A stretch of 64,000 nucleotides of DNA from NCBI GenBank assembly GCA_026874595.1, contig CM049307.1:57152870-57216869 (forward strand), given 5' to 3'. This stretch comes from Sipunculus nudus. Taxonomy: Eukaryota > Annelida > Sipuncula > Golfingiida > Sipunculidae. The notes under the pieces were generated by a model that saw nothing but the letters and a program-made list of their open reading frames with translations, searched no databases and had not been told where the DNA came from. Positions 1 to 10,670 of the stretch are shown piece after piece (position 1 is the first letter of the stretch; every line of letters starts with the position of its first letter). Made by a program: the position numbers and the translations under genes.

Positions 1-317
1 TAAAGCTATAAACGTGTGACAATTTCTTTTTAACATAACAGAATACGATACTGCATTTGCAAATGACATCTCACTATCAGGGGTTTATAATACTAGCTTT
101 TCCAATTCAACACAAACCTCAACTCAAGGCAGTGCATTCAATAGTGGTACCATACTTTGGTAGACACCGCATCACTGATCCGTTAAACGGTGTAAAGGCG
201 TATGATGATAGCGTTTAGTGATCACTGAAATCAAAGAAAATCGGCCTTGCCAAAATAATCGATAGAAACCGGCCAATTTGCTGTGATAGGTGGCGGGAAA
301 CAGATGGTCGATATCAC

Positions 318-389
318 GACTCCGTGGCGCACAGGTAGCGCGTCTGACTCCAGATCAGAAGGCTGCGTGTTTAAATCACGTCGGGGTCA
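318..389 (+). tRNA. tRNA-Trp(CCA), unit 1, T-loop variant
   Basis: A 72-nt cloverleaf without intron. Acceptor GACTCCG pairs with CGGGGTC (one T-G wobble at the fourth pair), D-stem GCGC/GCGC, anticodon loop CTCCAGA (anticodon CCA), T-stem GCGTG/CACGT, discriminator A. Internal promoters are A box TGGCGCA... and B box; transcription should stop at the TTTT at 399-402. This copy has the CACAGG form of the D-loop (most copies have CAACGG), C instead of T in the variable loop, and the T-loop reads TTTAAAT instead of TTCAAAT. That last change removes invariant C56, which is also the key C of the B box, so both transcription and folding are probably weakened. Confidence 0.93.
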
Positions 390-398
390 AGGATACTG

Positions 399-402
399 TT
401 TT
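399..402 (+). terminator. Pol III terminator of array tRNA-Trp
   Basis: A TTTT run starts 10 nt after the discriminator base. Two alleles occur across the array: 'gatactgtttt' (units 1, 3-7, 10, 12, 13, 15, 18, 24, 33) and 'gatactttt' with 2 bp less (the other units). Both keep four T residues, so termination should be preserved. Confidence 0.75.
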
Positions 403-770
403 CTCCCAGAATGCAGCTGTGCTGGAGCGATTGGCCGACGGAACCACTTGTCAATTGATCATTTCTTTTTTACATATTTTTTTTCAATATTTACCATTCA
501 ACGTCTTTTTTAAACTCTTTTCTGGCGCAAAATCCGACCAGGCAGTGATAACGGACATAGAGAATTTCTGACACTGTGAAAACTGAACTTAAACTGCAGG
601 AAAGGCAGTAGAAGACATTTGTTTCAACTATTTCCCCGTCTGGGGTCAAGGGGAATCATTATCCTCACTTCTGTAGTGTCTGAATATTCAGCCTAACAAT
701 TTATGTGCAAACCACAGGGCTTTGAGGAATAAAGACACCCAGAAATCACTCCTGTCTGTGAAAACGAAAT

Positions 771-775
771 AAAAA
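771..775 (-). terminator. Pol III terminator of array initiator tRNA-Met
   Basis: Read on the - strand, TTTTT begins 7 nt after the tRNA end, with a backup TTTT at 761-764. Most units keep it. In units 9 and 17 the run is broken to CTTCTTA, leaving only the backup, and in unit 21 it is shortened to TTTT. Confidence 0.75.
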
Positions 776-781
776 GGTTCT

Positions 782-853
782 TAGCAGAGCGTGGTTTCGA
801 TCCACGGACCTCTGAGTTATGAGCCCAGCACGCTTCCACTGCGCCACTCTGCT
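782..853 (-). tRNA. Initiator tRNA-Met(CAT), unit 1
   Basis: A 72-nt gene on the - strand. It is an initiator, not an elongator: acceptor AGCAGAG/CTCTGCT gives an A1-U72 pair, the T-loop is ATCGAAA (A54, A60) instead of TTC..., and the anticodon stem is G-rich (CTGGG). Anticodon loop CTCATAA gives CAT. A box TGGCGCAGTGG and B box GATCGAAAC match the Pol III consensus. Unlike the animal initiators I remember, the middle of the three conserved G-C pairs above the anticodon is G-T (CTGGG pairs with CTCAG); every array copy and the single copy at 52,031 share this. A short hairpin, GTGTCT-TTG-AGACAC, lies just upstream of the gene in most units. Confidence 0.95.
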
Positions 854-1326
854 ACATAATGTCGTGTGTCTTTGAGACACTGCACTGTAAATTCCCAGTT
901 GCGTCATCCATCCACGCAAACCAAGTCGCATTCGGCGATTGAATCGAAAGTGTAATATTGCCATTTTTACAGTATGGTATAATCTTCTTTTAAATTGCGT
1001 CATTTTCCATGTGGCGGAACCTCAGGCCAAAAGAATGAATTATCCTATCGTCCATGAGCATGTTCAGTCTTTGCACAGGCCGTTTTCCTAAGAGGAGAAA
1101 TGTACAGTTTATTCGCAATGTTGATAATTTAGGACAAATAGTCGCAGAAATATGCGCCCTCTCTTTGAATTAACCAAATCTAGTGTTTAACCTTTACACC
1201 TTACATTCGACCAGGTTATAACTAATTTCTCATCACCAAAACCTTGAGCATATGGCTCGTCAGTATAATAAGCAATGCCATATTAATTCCTGTGCACACT
1301 TTGATACACGCCTACATGCAATAAGG

Positions 1327-1988
1327 TAAAGCTATAAACGTGCGACCATTTCTTTAAACATAATAGAATACGATACTGCATTTGCAAATGACATCTCACT
1401 ATCAGGGGCTTATAATACTAGCTTTTTCATATCAACAGAAACCTCCACTCAAGGCAGTGCATTCAATAGTGGTACCATACTTTGGTAGACACCGCATCAC
1501 TGATCCGTTAAACGGTGTAAAGGCGTATGATGATAGCGTTTAGTGATCACTGAAATCATAGAAAATCGGCCTTGCCAAAATAATCGATAGAAACCGGCGA
1601 TTGAATCGAAAGTGTAATATTGCCATTTTTACAGTATGATATTATCTTCTTTGAAATTGCGTCATTCTCCATGTGGCGGAACCTCAGGCCAAAAGAATGA
1701 ATTATCCTATCGGCCATGAGCATGTTCAGTCTTTGCACAGGCCGGCTTCCTAAGAGGAGAAATGTACAGTTTATTCGCAATGTTGATAATTTAGGACAAA
1801 TAGTCGCAGAAATATGCGCCCTCTCTTTGAATTAACCAAATCTAGTGTTTAACCTTTACACCTTACATTCGACCAGGTTATAACTAATTTCTCATCACCA
1901 AAACCTTGAGCATATGGCTCGTCAGTATAATAAGCAATGCCATATTAATTCCTGTGCACACTTTGATACACGCCTACATGCAATAAGG
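1327..1988. repeat. Unit 2: short array unit that lost both tRNA genes
   Basis: This 662-bp unit follows the normal unit up to 'gatagaaaccgg' (about 1,597) and continues at 'cgattgaatcg', which normally lies downstream of the initiator gene. About 660 bp with both tRNAs are missing. The junction reads accggcgattg, and the two parent ends share 'cgg', consistent with a short-homology deletion. Confidence 0.93.
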
Positions 1989-2305
1989 TAAAGCTATAAA
2001 CGTGTGACAATTTCTTTTTAACATAACAGAATACGATACTGCATTTGCAAATGACATCTCACTATCAGGGGTTTATAATACTAGCTTTTCCAATTCAACA
2101 CAAACCTCAACTCAAGGCAGTGCATTCAATAGTGGTACCATACTTTGGTAGACACCGCATCACTGATCCGTTAAACGGTGTAAAGGCGTATGATGATAGC
2201 GTTTAGTGATCACTGAAATCAAAGAAAATCGGCCTTGCCAAAATAATCGATAGAAACCGGCCAATTTGCTGTGATAGGTGGCGGGAAACAGATGGTCGAT
2301 ATCAC

Positions 2306-2377
2306 GAATCCGTGGCGCACAGGTAGCGCGTCTGACTCCAGATCAGAAGGCTGCGTGTTCAAATCACGTCGGGTTCA
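2306..2377 (+). tRNA. tRNA-Trp(CCA), unit 3, compensatory acceptor pair
   Basis: CACAGG D-loop form with C in the variable loop. The acceptor 5' strand is GAATCCG and the 3' strand CGGGTTC, against GACTCCG and CGGGGTC elsewhere. Both partners of the third acceptor pair changed together, from C-G to A-U, so the stem still pairs fully. The B box is intact and TTTT follows. Confidence 0.94.
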
Positions 2378-2769
2378 AGGATACTGTTTTCTCCCAGAAT
2401 GCAGCTGTGCTGGAGCGATTGGCCGACGGAACCACTTGTCAATTGATCATTTCTTTTTTACATATTTTTTTTCAATATTTACCATTCAACGTCTTTTTTA
2501 AACTCTTTTCTGGCGCAAAATCCGACCAGGCAGTGATAACGGACATAGAGAATTTCTGACACTGTGAAAACTGAAATTAAACTGCAGGAAAGGCAGTAGA
2601 AGAAATTTGTTTCAACTATTTCCCCGTCTGGGGTCAAGGGGAATCATTATCCTCACTTCTGGAGGGTCTGAATATTCAGCCTAAAAATTTATGTGCAAAC
2701 CACAGGGCTTTGAAGAATAAAGACACGCAGAAATCACTCCTGTCTGTGAAAACGAAATAAAAAGGTTCT

Positions 2770-2841
2770 TAGCAGAGCGTGGTTTCGATCCACGGACCTC
2801 TGAGTTATGAGCCCAGCACGCTTCCACTGCGCCACTCTGCT
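2770..2841 (-). tRNA. Initiator tRNA-Met(CAT), unit 3
   Basis: Mature sequence identical to the unit 1 gene. The 5' flank hairpin is altered to cctgtgtcttt, which does not touch the gene. Confidence 0.95.
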
Positions 2842-3631
2842 ACATAATGTCCTGTGTCTTTGAGACACTGCACTGTAAATTCCCAGTTGCGTCATCCATC
2901 CACGCAAACCAAGTCGCATTCGGCGATTGAATCGAAAGTGTAATATTGCCATTTTTACAGTATGGTATTATCTTCTTTTAAATTGCGTCATTTTCCATGT
3001 GGCGGAACCTCAGGCCAAAAGAATGAATTATCCTATCGGCCATGAGCATGTTCAGTCTTTGCACAGGCCGGCTTCCTAAGAGGAGAAATGTACAGTTTAT
3101 TCGCAATGTTGATAATTTAGGACAAATAGTCGCAGAAATATGCGCCCTCTCTTTGCATTAACCAACGCTAGTGTTTAACCTTTAAACCTTACATTCGACC
3201 AGGTTATAACTAATTTCTCATCACCAAAACCTTGAGCATATGGCTCGTCAGTATAATAAGCAATGCCATATTAATTCCTGTGCACACTTTGATACACGCC
3301 TACATGCAATAAGTTAAAGCTATAAACGTGTGACAATTTCTTTTTAACATAACAGAATACGATACTGCATTTGCAAATGACATCTCACTATCAGGGGTTT
3401 ATAATACTAGCTTTTCCAATTCAACAGAAACCTCAACTCAAGGCAGTGCATTCAATAGTGGTACCATACTTTGGTAGACACCGCATCACTGATCCGTTAA
3501 ACGGTGTAAAGGCGTATGATGATAGCGTTTAGTGATCACTGAAATCAAAGAAAATCGGCCTTGCCAAAATAATCGATAGAACCCGGCCAATTTGCTGTGA
3601 TAGGTGGCGGGAAACAGATGGTCGATATCAC

Positions 3632-3703
3632 GACTCCGTGGCGCACAGGTAGCGCGTCTGACTCCAGATCAGAAGGCTGCGTGTTCAAATCACGTCGGGG
3701 TCA
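3632..3703 (+). tRNA. tRNA-Trp(CCA), unit 4, CACAGG form
   Basis: All stems pair as in the main form. It differs from the majority copy only by the CACAGG D-loop and C in the variable loop, the same haplotype as units 20, 24 and 27. This is the last tRNA-Trp before the two short units. Confidence 0.95.
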
Positions 3704-4095
3704 AGGATACTGTTTTCTCCCAGAATGCAGCTGTGCTGGAGCGATTGGCCGACGGAACCACTTGTCAATTGATCATTTCTTTTTTACATATTTTTTTTCA
3801 ATATTTACCATTCAACGTCTTTTTTAAACTCTTTTCTGGCGCAAAATCCGACCAGGCAGTGATAACGGACATAGAGAATTTCTGACACTGTGAAAACTGA
3901 ACTTAAACTGCAGGAAAGGCAGTAGAAGAAATTTGTTTCAACTATTTCCCCGTCTGGGGTCAAGGGGAATCATTATCCTCACTTCTGGAGGCTCTGAATA
4001 TTCAGCCTAACAATTTATGTGCAAACCACAGGGCTTTGAAGAATAAAGACACGCAGAAATCACTCCTGTCTGTGAAAACGAAATAAAAAGGTTCT

Positions 4096-4167
4096 TAGCA
4101 GAGCGTGGTTTCGATCCACGGACCTCTGAGTTATGAGCCCAGCACGCTTCCACTGCGCCACTCTGCT
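4096..4167 (-). tRNA. Initiator tRNA-Met(CAT), unit 4 first copy
   Basis: Consensus mature sequence. It is the first of three initiator genes in the enlarged unit 4 and the only one partnered with a full tRNA-Trp. Confidence 0.95.
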
Positions 4168-4699
4168 ACATAATCGTGTGTCTTTGAGACACTGCACTGT
4201 AAATTCCAAGTTGCGTAATCCATCCACGCAAACCAAGTCGCATTCGGCGATTGAATCGAAAGTGTAATATTGCCATTTTTACAGTATGGTATTATCTTCT
4301 TTTAAATTGCGTCATTTTCCATGTGGCGGAACCTCAGGCCAAAAGAATGAATTATCCAAATCACGTCGGAGTCAAGGATACTGTTTTCTCCCAGAATGCA
4401 GCTGTGCTGGAGCGATTGGCCGACGGAACCACTTGTCAATTGATCATTTCTTTTTTACATATTTTTTTTTCAATATTTACCATTCAACGTCTTTTTTAAA
4501 CTCTTTTCTGGCGCAAAATCCGACCAGGCAGTGATAACGGACATAGAGAATTTCTGACACTGTTAAAACTGAACTTAAACTGCAGGAAAGGCAGTAGAAG
4601 AAATTTGTTTCAACTAATTTATGTGCAAACCACAGGGCTTTGAGGAATAAAGACACCCAGAAATCACTCCTGTCTGTGAAAACGAAATAAAAAGGTTCT

Positions 4700-4771
4700 T
4701 AGCAGAGCGTGGTTTCGATCCACGGACCTCTGAGTTATGAGCCCAGCACGCTTCCACTGCGCCACTCTGCT
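4700..4771 (-). tRNA. Initiator tRNA-Met(CAT), first short unit
   Basis: Consensus mature sequence inside the first 606-bp short unit, with no convergent tRNA-Trp partner. Confidence 0.95.
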
Positions 4772-5305
4772 ACATAATGTCGTGTGTCTTTGAGACACTG
4801 CACTGTAAATTCCAAGTTGCGTAATCCATCCACGCAAACCAAGTCGCATTCGGCGATTGAATCGAAAGTGTAATATTGCCATTTTTACAGTATGGTATTA
4901 TCTTCTTTTAAATTGCGTCATTTTCCATGTGGCGGAACCTCAGGCCAAAAGAATGAATTATCCAAATCACGTCGGGGTCAAGGATACTGTTTTCTCCCAG
5001 AATGCAGCTGTGCTGGAGCGATTGGCCGACGGAACCACTTGTCAATTGATCATTTCTTTTTTACATATTTTTTTTTCAATATTTACCATTCAACGTCTTT
5101 TTTAAACTCTTTTCTGGCGCAAAATCCGACCAGGCAGTGATAACGGACATAGAGAATTTCTGACACTGTTAAAACTGAACTTAAACTGCAGGAAAGGCAG
5201 TAGAAGAAATTTGTTTCAACTAATTTATGTGCAAACCACAGGGCTTTGAGGAATAAAGACACCCAGAAATCACTCCTGTCTGTGAAAACGAAATAAAAAG
5301 GTTCT

Positions 5306-5377
5306 TAGCAGAGCGTGGTTTCGATCCACGGACCTCTGAGTTATGAGTCCAGCACGCTTCCACTGCGCCACTCTGCT
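5306..5377 (-). tRNA. Initiator tRNA-Met(CAT), second short unit, anticodon-stem variant
   Basis: Carries CTGGA instead of CTGGG in the anticodon stem, turning the pair next to the loop from G-C into an A-C mismatch. This is one of the three G-C pairs that mark initiators, so function is doubtful although promoter boxes are intact. Confidence 0.85.
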
Positions 5378-6165
5378 ACATAATCGTGTGTCTTTGAGAC
5401 ACTGCACTGTAAATTCCCAGTTGCGTCATCCATCCACGCAAACCAAGTCGCATTCGGCGATTGAATCGAAAGTGTAATATTGCCATTTTTACAGTATGGT
5501 ATTATCTTCTTTTAAATTGCGTCATTCTCCATGTGGCGGAACCTCAGGCCAAAAGAATGAATTATCCTATCGGCCATGAGCATGTTCAGTCTTTGCACAG
5601 GCCGGCTTCCTAAGAGGAGAAATGTACAGTTTATTCGCATTGTTGATAATTTAGGACAAATAGTCGCAGAAATATGCGCCCTCTCTTTGCATTAACCAAC
5701 GCTAGTGTTTAACCTTTACACCTTACATTCGACCAGGTTATAACTAATTTCTCATCACCAAAACCTTGAGCATATGGCTCGTCAGTATAATAAGCAATGC
5801 CATATTAATTCCTGTGCACACTTTGATACACGCCTTCATGCAATAAGGTAGAGCTATAAACGTGTGACAATTTCTTTTTAACATAACAGAATACGATACT
5901 GCATTTGCAAATGACATCTCACTATCAGGGGTTTATAATACTAGCTTTTCCAATTCAACAGAAACCTCAACTCAAGGCAGTGCATTCAATAGTGGTACCA
6001 TACTTTGGTAGACACCGCATCACTGATCCGTTAAACGGTGTAAAGGCGTATGATGATAGCGTTTAGTGATCACTGAAATCAAAGAAAATCGGCCTTGCCA
6101 AAGTAAGCGACAGAAACCGGCCAATTTGCTGTGATAGGTGGCGGGAAACAGATGGTCGATATCAC

Positions 6166-6237
6166 GACTCCGTGGCGCAACGGTAGCGCGTCTGACTCCA
6201 GATCAGAAGGTTGCGTGTTCAAATCACGTCGGGGTCA
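6166..6237 (+). tRNA. tRNA-Trp(CCA), unit 5, majority form
   Basis: First copy of the majority mature sequence (CAACGG D-loop, T in the variable loop), shared exactly by 21 array genes and the single gene at 59,929-60,000. The B box GTTCAAATC matches consensus. Confidence 0.97.
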
Positions 6238-6631
6238 AGGATACTGTTTTCTCCCAGAATGCAGCTGTGCTGGAGCGATTGGCCGACGGAACCACTTGTC
6301 AAGTGATCATTTCTTTTTTACATATTTTTTTTTTCAACATTTACCATTCAACGTCTTTTTTAAACTCTTTTCTGGCGCAAAATCCCACCAGGCAGTGATA
6401 ACGGACATAGAGAATTTCTGACACTGTTAAAACTGAACTTAAACTGCAGGAAAGGCAGTAGAAGAAATTTGTTTCAACTATTTCCCCGTCTGGGATCAAG
6501 GGGAATCATTATCCTCACTTCTGGAGGCTCTGAATATTCAGCCTAACAATTTATGTGCAAACCACAGGGCTTTGAGGAATAAAGACACCCAGAAATCACT
6601 CCTGTCTGTGAAAACGAAATAAAAAGGTTCT

Positions 6632-6693
6632 TAGCAGAGCGTGGTTTCGATCCACGGACCTCTGAGTTATGAGCCCAGCACGCTTCCACTGCT
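6632..6693 (-). pseudogene. Initiator tRNA-Met with 10-nt deletion, unit 5
   Basis: 62 nt instead of 72. On the + strand 'cactgcgccactctgctac' has become 'cactgctac'; the deletion lies between two 'ctgc' copies. It removes most of the acceptor 5' strand and the start of the D-arm, including most of the A box, so no cloverleaf can form. The same lesion is in unit 11. Confidence 0.93.
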
Positions 6694-7483
6694 ACATAAT
6701 GTCGTGTGTCTTTGAGACACTGCACTGTAAATTCCCAGTTGCGTCATCCATCCACGCAAACCAAGTCGCATTCGGCGATTGAATCGAAAGTGTAATATTG
6801 CCATTTTTACAGTATGGTATTATCTTCTTTTAAATTGCGTCATTTTCCATGTGGCGGAACCTCAGGCCAAAAGAATGAATTATCCTATCGTACATGAGCA
6901 TGTTCAGTCTTTGCACAGGCCGGCTTCCTAAGAGGAGAAATGTACAGTTTATTCGCAATGTTGATAATTTAGGACAAATAGTCGCAGAAATATGCGCCCT
7001 CTCTTTGCATTAACAAACGCTAGTGTTTAACCTTTAAACCTTACATTCGACCAGGTTATAACTAATTTCTCATCACCAAAACCTTGAGCATATGGCTCGT
7101 CAGTATAATAAGCAATGCCATATTAATTCCTTTGCACACTTTGATACACGCCTACATGCAATAAGTTAAAGCTATAAACGTGTGACAATTTCTTTTTAAC
7201 ATAACAGAATACGATACTGCATTTGCAAATGACATCTCACTATCAGGGGTTTATAATACTAGCTTTTCCAATTCAACAGAAACCTCAACTCAAGGCAGTG
7301 CATTCAATAGTGGTACCATACTTTGGTAGACACCGCATCACTGATCCGTTAAACGGTGTAAAGGCGTATGATGATAGCGTTTAGTGATCACTGAAATCAA
7401 AGAAAATCGGCCTTGCCAAAGTAAGCGACAGAAACCGGCCAATTTGCTGTGATAGGTGGCGGGAAACAGTTGGTCGATATCAC

Positions 7484-7555
7484 GACTCCGTGGCGCAACG
7501 GTAGCGCGTCTGACTCCAGATCAGAAGGTTGCGTGTTCAAATCACGTCGGGGTCA
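7484..7555 (+). tRNA. tRNA-Trp(CCA), unit 6, majority form
   Basis: Majority mature sequence. The 5' flank reads cagttggtcg instead of cagatggtcg, a marker shared with units 7, 12 and 13. Confidence 0.97.
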
Positions 7556-7948
7556 AGGATACTGTTTTCTCCCAGAATGCAGCTGTGCTGGAGCGATTGG
7601 CCGACGGAACCACTTGTCAAGTGATCATTTCTTTTTTACATATTTTTTTTTCAACATTTACCATTCAACGTCTTTTTTAAACTCTTTTCTGGCGCAAAAT
7701 CCGACCAGGCAGTGATAACGGACATAGAGAATTTCTGACACTGTTAAAACTGAACTTAAACTGCAGGAAAGGCAGTAGAAGAAATTTGTTTCAACTATTT
7801 CCCCGTCTGGGGTCAAGGGGAATCATTATCCTCACTTCTGGAGGGTCTGAATATTCAGCCTAACAATTTATGTGCAAACCACAGGGCTTTGAGGAATAAA
7901 GACACCCAGAAATCACTCCTGTCTGTGAAAACGAAATAAAAAGGTCCT

Positions 7949-8020
7949 TAGCAGAGCGTGGTTTCGATCCACGGACCTCTGAGTTATGAGCCCAGCACGC
8001 TTCCACTGAGCCACTCTGCT
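7949..8020 (-). tRNA. Initiator tRNA-Met(CAT), unit 6, D-stem mismatch
   Basis: The D-stem 5' strand is GCTC instead of GCGC, creating a T-C mismatch and altering the A box. The 3' flank has ggtcctta in place of ggttctta. Both changes recur in unit 12, so they were copied as a block. Probably weakened. Confidence 0.85.
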
Positions 8021-8810
8021 ACATAATGTCGTGTGTCTTTGAGACACTGCACTGTAAATTCCCAGTTGCGTCATCCATCCACGCAAACCAAGTCGCATTC
8101 GGCGATTGAATCGAAAGTGTAATATTGCCATTTTTACAGTATGGTATTATCTTCTTTTAAATTGCGCCATTTTCCATGTGGCGGAACCTCAGGCCAAAAG
8201 AATGAATTATCCTATCGTACATGAGCATGTTCAGTCTTTGCACAGGCCGGCTTCCTAAGAGGAGAAATGTACAGTTTATTCGCAATGTTGATAATTTAGG
8301 ACAAATAGTCGCAGAAATATGCGCCCTCTCTTTGCATTAACCAACGCTAGTGTTTAACCTTTAAACCTTACATTCGACCAGGTTATAACTAATTTCTCAT
8401 CACCAAAACCTTGAGCATATGGCTCGTCAGTATAATAAGCAATGCCATATTAATTCCTTTGCACACTTTGATACACGCCTACATGCAATAAGTTAAAGCT
8501 ATAAACGTGTGACAATTTCTTTTTAACATAACAGAATACGATACTGCATTTGCAAATGACATCTCACTATCAGGGGTTTATAATACTAGCTTTTCCAATT
8601 CAACAGAAACCTCAACTCAAGGCAGTGCATTCAATAGTGGTACCATACTTTGGTAGACACCGCATCACTGATCCGTTAAACGGTGTAAAGGCGTATGATG
8701 ATAGCGTTTAGTGATCACTGAAATCAAAGAAAATCGGCCTTGCCAAAGTAAGCGACAGAAACCGGCCAATTTGCTGTGATAGGTGGCGGGAAACAGTTGG
8801 TCGATATCAC

Positions 8811-8882
8811 GACTCCGTGGCGCAACGGTAGCGCGTCTGACTCCAGATCAGAAGGTTGCGTGTTCAAATCACGTCGGGGTCA
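8811..8882 (+). tRNA. tRNA-Trp(CCA), unit 7, majority form
   Basis: Majority mature sequence, cagttggtcg 5' flank and the long (tgtttt) terminator allele, matching unit 13. Confidence 0.97.
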
Positions 8883-9275
8883 AGGATACTGTTTTCTCCC
8901 AGAATGCAGCTGTGCTGGAGCGATTGGCCGACGGAACCACTTGTCAAGTGATCATTTCTTTTTTACATATTTTTTTTTCAATATTTACCATTCAACGTCT
9001 TTTTTAAACTCTTTTCTGGCGCAAAATCCGACCAGGCAGTGATAACGGACATAGAGAATTTCTGACACTGTGAAAACTGAACTTAAACTGCAGGAAAGGC
9101 AGTAGAAGAAATTTGTTTCAACTATTTCCCCGTCTGGGGTCAAGGGGAATCATTATCCTCACTTCTGGAGGGTCTGAATATTCAGCCTAACAATTTATGT
9201 GCAAACCACAGGGCTTTGAGGAATAAAGACACCCAGAAATCACTCCTGTCTGTGAAAACGAAATAAAAAGGTTCT

Positions 9276-9347
9276 TAGCAGAGCGTGGTTTCGATCCACG
9301 GACCTCTGAGTTATGAGCCCAGCACGCTTCCACTGCGCCACTCTGCT
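9276..9347 (-). tRNA. Initiator tRNA-Met(CAT), unit 7
   Basis: Consensus mature sequence. The 5' flank has 'ataatcgtgtg', 2 bp shorter than the 'ataatgtcgtgtg' of unit 1. Confidence 0.95.
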
Positions 9348-10135
9348 ACATAATCGTGTGTCTTTGAGACACTGCGCTGTAAATTCCCAGTTGCGTCATC
9401 CATCCACGCAAACCAAGTCGCATTCGGCGATTGAATCGAAAGTGTAATATTGCCATTTTTACAGTATGGTATTATCTTCTTTTAAATTGCGTCATTTTCC
9501 ATGTGGCGGAACCTCAGGCCAAAAGAATGAATTATCCTATCGTACATGAGCATGTTCAGTCTTTGCACAGGCCGGCTTCCTAAGAGGAGAAATGTACAGT
9601 TTATTCGCAATGTTGATAATTTAGGACAAATAGTCGCAGAAATATGCGCCCTCTCTTTGCATTAACCAACGCTAGTGTTTAACCTTTAAACCTTACATTC
9701 GACCAGGTTATAACTAATTTCTCATCACCAAAACCTTGAGCATATGGCTCGTCAGTATAATAAGCAATGCCATATTAATTCCTTTGCACACTTTGATACA
9801 CGCCTACATGCAATAAGTTAAAGCTATAAACGTGTGACAATTTCTTTTTAACATAACAGAATACGATACTGCATTTGCAAATGACATCTCACTATCAGGG
9901 GTTTATAATACTAGCTTTTCCAATTCAACAGAAACCTCCACTCAAGGCAGTGCATTCAATAGTGGTACCATACTTTGGTAGACACCGCATCACTGATCCG
10001 TTAAACGGTGTAAAGGCGTATGATGATAGCGTTTAGTGATCACTGAAATCAAAGAAAATCGGCCTTGCAAAAATAATCGATAGAAACCGGCCAATTTGCT
10101 GTGATAGGTGGCGGGAAACAGATGGTCGATATCAC

Positions 10136-10207
10136 GACTCCGTGGCGCAACGGTAGCGCGTCTGACTCCAGATCAGAAGGTTGCGTGTTCAAATCACGTC
10201 GGGGTCA
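10136..10207 (+). tRNA. tRNA-Trp(CCA), unit 8, majority form
   Basis: Majority mature sequence; first unit with the short terminator allele (gatactttt). Confidence 0.97.
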
Positions 10208-10598
10208 AGGATACTTTTCTCCCAGAATGCAGCTGTGCTGGAGCGATTGGCCGACGGAACCACTTGTCAAGTGATCATTTCTTTTTTACATATTTTTTTT
10301 TCAACATTTACCATTCAACGTCTTTTTTAAACTCTTTTCTGGCGCAAAATCCGACCAGGCAGTGATAACGGACATAGAGAATTTCTGACACTGTTAAAAC
10401 TGAACTTAAACTGCAGGAAAGGCAGTAGAAGAAATTTGTTTCAACTATTTCCCCGTCTTGGGTCAAGGGGAATCATTATCCTCACTTCTGGAGGGTCTGA
10501 ATATTCAGCCTAACAATTTATGTGCAAACCACAGGGCTTTGAGGAATAAAGACACCCAGATATCACTCCTGTCTGTGAAAACGAAATAAAAAGGTTCT

Positions 10599-10670
10599 TA
10601 GCAGAGCGTGGTTTCGATCCACGGACCTCTGAGTTATGAGCCCAGCACGCTTCCACTGCGCCACTCTGCT
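10599..10670 (-). tRNA. Initiator tRNA-Met(CAT), unit 8
   Basis: Consensus mature sequence; the 5' flank variant 'gtcgagtgtc' is shared with units 14 and 15. Confidence 0.95.

Larger units (their letters stand above)
4251..5462. repeat. Two 606-bp short units with initiator Met but no tRNA-Trp
   Basis: Two consecutive near-identical segments, 4251-4856 and 4857-5462. In each, 'gaattatcc' jumps straight to 'aaatcacgtcgg', the last bases of tRNA-Trp, so only about 20 nt of the Trp 3' end remain. A second deletion of about 80 bp joins 'tttcaacta' to 'atttatgtgc'. The spacer that normally precedes tRNA-Trp is missing. The pair looks like one deleted unit later duplicated in tandem. Confidence 0.92.

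Noticed and set aside
782-853. Elongator tRNA-Met instead of initiator
   Set aside because: A1-U72 pair, A54 and A60 in the T-loop and the G-rich anticodon stem all point to the initiator.
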